Shown in pieces: positions 30,438 to 30,724 of a DNA stretch of 30,724 nt. Numbering within the stretch: the first letter of the stretch is position 1; each line of letters begins with the position of its first letter. Position numbers and translations under genes: made by a program. The stretch spans positions 1 to 30,724 of the forward strand of contig CAYPWY010000023.1 in assembly GCA_964414835.1 (NCBI GenBank), given 5' to 3'. The notes below the pieces were generated by a model. That model was not told the origin of the DNA and searched no databases. It saw only the letters and a list, made by a program, of their open reading frames with translations. This DNA comes from Eshraghiella sp964414835. GTDB taxonomy: Bacteria; Bacillota; Clostridia; Lachnospirales; Lachnospiraceae.

Positions 30438-30724
30438 AGGCAGAAGCGCTTTCAGGTAATTAATGGCAAACAGTTGTGAAGATGAAAAAAATTACCCCGA
30501 ATCATTGTTCTAATGGTATCCATAATATTTCAGTGGCTTCTTAATGATAACATACGAAGTATTACAAATTTTGTTTCATGACATCATAAAATAAGACTTG
30601 AAATAGAGATAAATTTTTGATAATATTGATTTAATGATAATATGTGTTACAAAACGTCAAAATTTATTTCAATAGTGTTAGCATCTAATTAGCACAATTT
30701 AAAATGAGACATTCCTTACAACCC
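30438..30724. other. AT-rich gene-free end of the window
   Basis: No coding frame is convincing on either strand. A possible plus-strand promoter, TTGAAA (30598-30603) with TAATAT (30621-30626) 17 bases on, would serve a gene beyond the window. Confidence in that promoter is low because the region is so AT-rich. Confidence 0.3.

Noticed and set aside
1..30724. tRNA, rRNA, CRISPR arrays, insertion sequences, att sites
   Set aside because: No cloverleaf, regular repeat-spacer pattern, transposase or integrase frame was recognised on either strand.

Overview
The window looks like chromosome of a low-to-moderate-GC anaerobic Firmicute of the class Clostridia, most likely family Lachnospiraceae. 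This rests on gene order (tig-clpP-clpX-lon-yihA; rpmE-DUF1385-prmC-prfA), on families typical of that group (DUF4364, DUF4358, DHHW proteins, Rho with a long acidic N-terminal insert), strong AGGAGG-type ribosome binding sites, and repeated extended -10 promoters (TGnTATAAT-like). I cannot name genus or species. No tRNA, rRNA, CRISPR array or insertion sequence was recognised.

Region 1 (1-6552, + strand) is a protein quality-control operon: trigger factor, ClpP, ClpX, Lon and the ribosome-assembly GTPase YihA/YsxC, behind a consensus promoter. Region 2 (6557-9142, - strand) is a convergent, tightly packed three-gene unit: malic enzyme, a TIGR01212-type radical SAM protein and a DUF4364 winged-helix-like protein.

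Region 3 (9347-15200, + strand) is the least ordinary part. It encodes a small secreted protein, a membrane-anchored protein joining a propeller-like domain to an extracellular solute-binding-protein-like domain, a two-part ABC-2-type permease and its ATPase. It has its own extended -10 promoter and ends at a clear terminator. I could not match it to a named system, and it is the best candidate here for an undescribed export or sensing system.

Region 4 (15350-22114) starts with rho, behind a structured leader and two promoter candidates. Only 12 bases later comes a cell-surface O-acylation set: two membrane-anchored SGNH hydrolases, a DUF4358 protein, an AlgI-like MBOAT acyltransferase and a DHHW (AlgJ/AlgX-like) protein. 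Together they probably move acetyl groups across the membrane onto an extracellular polymer.

Region 5 (22177-25554) is a translation unit: rpmE, then DUF1385 (YqhQ-like), prmC and prfA. PrmC methylates the GGQ glutamine of the release factor encoded directly after it. Region 6 (25575-30437) is accessory: a small two-helix membrane protein, an MFS efflux pump behind a 26-codon leader ORF with alternative hairpins, a lineage-specific lipoprotein, the decayed end of a MocR-like aminotransferase gene, a RimJ/RimL-type acetyltransferase and an Rsm22/METTL17-like methyltransferase with four clustered cysteines. The last 287 bases are AT-rich and hold no recognisable gene.
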